This document shows positions 13,046-13,774 of a stretch of 13,774 nucleotides of DNA, piece after piece. The DNA is from Bacillota bacterium (GTDB lineage Bacteria > Bacillota > Dethiobacteria > Dethiobacterales > Dethiobacteraceae), in NCBI GenBank assembly GCA_012800215.1, contig JAAZJT010000048.1, positions 1-13,774 of the forward strand. The letters run 5' to 3'. The notes beneath the pieces were generated by a model. The model was not told the DNA's origin. It saw nothing but the letters and a program-made list of their open reading frames with translations, and ran no database searches. The translations under genes and the position numbers were made by a program. Each line of letters opens with the position of its first letter. The stretch's first letter is position 1.

Positions 13046-13774
13046 TCAGCCCCTTATCAGATACAATCGTTCCGCTATACGAACCAGCAAAGGCCCGATT
13101 TTGGGCAGCAGTAATAAATCACTTTTGCTAAGTCCGCCCAATAACATTAATCCTATCAAATATATCAGGGCACCAATCATCACACTTAGTAGTGTTGTAA
13201 CTTGATTAGCTGCACCAATTTCTAAGGAAACCAGCATGGGCTCAAGCGTATTATACAGGTAAATAACCGACACACCCATTGCTGCGGCAGCACATAAGGG
13301 TTTAAAAATAGTTTCCACAACTGCCAAACATAAATCCGTTATTTTTTGTACTTGGTAAACATTTAACAGGGCTGCCACACCAAAGCCCAGTACTGTAGCT
13401 ATAGCTGCGCCGCGCACATGTAGCTCCGGCCAGGCAGTTAAACTCCAGGTAAAACTCGTTTTAATAACGGCACCCCAAAACAGGTTAATTACTGGAATCA
13501 TAGTTTTACCCAAGCCTTGCAAGATAGCAGAAGTAGTCTGATACAAAGTTAAAAAGATCACTCCCAAAGCCAAAACAGCCAGAACATCACCGGCTTCCGC
13601 ATTCTGATATAATAAAACACATATTGGTTCTGCTAACAGATAGAGACCTATAGCACATGGTATGGCTAGAATGAGTGTCATACGTATTGCCTGATAAGCC
13701 CTTTGCCGCAGCAGATGGTATTTATGCAGTGCCAGCGCCTCGGAAATTGCCGGGACTAAGGAAATGGCAAGAGC
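13046..13774 (-). CDS. SpoVB/MurJ-family polysaccharide flippase, partial (5' end beyond the right edge)
   Basis: The frame is open to the right edge and begins in the window with A-L-A-I-S-L-V-P-A-I-S-E-A, the conserved end of a transmembrane helix in SpoVB-type members of the MVF/MATE-like superfamily. About 242 residues are present, with roughly six membrane segments; the methionine at 13681 is internal, not a start. Proteins of this group flip lipid-linked cell-wall or polysaccharide precursors. Its place directly before mazG matches Bacillus yabM, a SpoVB paralogue. Whether it acts in cortex synthesis or another envelope polymer cannot be decided from the C-terminal part. It almost touches mazG, so both are one operon. 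Confidence 0.88.
   Translation of the reverse strand, partial: ALAISLVPAISEALALHKYHLLRQRAYQAIRMTLILAIPCAIGLYLLAEPICVLLYQNAEAGDVLAVLALGVIFLTLYQTTSAILQGLGKTMIPVINLFWGAVIKTSFTWSLTAWPELHVRGAAIATVLGFGVAALLNVYQVQKITDLCLAVVETIFKPLCAAAAMGVSVIYLYNTLEPMLVSLEIGAANQVTTLLSVMIGALIYLIGLMLLGGLSKSDLLLLPKIGPLLVRIAERLYLIRG

Overview
The window is a chromosomal stretch of an endospore-forming Bacillota, probably an anaerobe of Clostridia or Negativicutes. It carries spoIIE, yabP, yabQ, a SpoIID-domain lipoprotein and the end of a SpoVB-family flippase. The order follows the known spoVB/yabM - mazG(yabN) - yabP - yabQ - divIC - yabR - spoIIE - tilS - hpt neighbourhood of Bacillus. Nearly everything reads leftward (minus strand); one small membrane-protein gene reads rightward. 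No rRNA, tRNA, CRISPR array, insertion sequence or prophage gene was seen, and no gap between genes exceeds about 220 bases.

Layout in the direction of transcription, right to left: a SpoVB/MurJ-family flippase cut by the right edge; a two-domain methylase-like/MazG pyrophosphohydrolase; HU followed by a terminator; a SpoIID/LytB lipoprotein followed by a terminator; yabP-yabQ behind a candidate sigma-E promoter; divIC behind a candidate vegetative promoter; an S1-domain RNA-binding protein behind a near-consensus sigma-A promoter and closed by a terminator; a Ppx/GppA-family gene; a rightward YdcZ-type transporter gene whose 3' end overlaps that of ppx; feoB (interrupted by a frameshift) and feoA; spoIIE behind a promoter with Spo0A-type architecture and closed by a terminator; then tilS-hpt-MobA-like, the last gene cut by the left edge.

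Functionally the block mixes housekeeping (tRNA-Ile lysidine modification, purine salvage, nucleotide sanitation, HU, cell division, an S1 RNA-binding protein) with sporulation genes. The sequence suggests how the two are kept apart: terminators and internal promoters give the sporulation genes their own control. Ferrous iron uptake genes and a small transporter gene are inserted between ppx and spoIIE relative to the Bacillus order.

The strongest observations are a spoIIE promoter with a 21-base spacer and an exact 0A box, a one-base frameshift in an A5 run that splits an otherwise intact feoB, a tail-to-tail gene arrangement likely to make long antisense RNA, and the absence of the S4-domain gene (rqcP/yabO) from its usual place. 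No wholly new multi-gene system was found.
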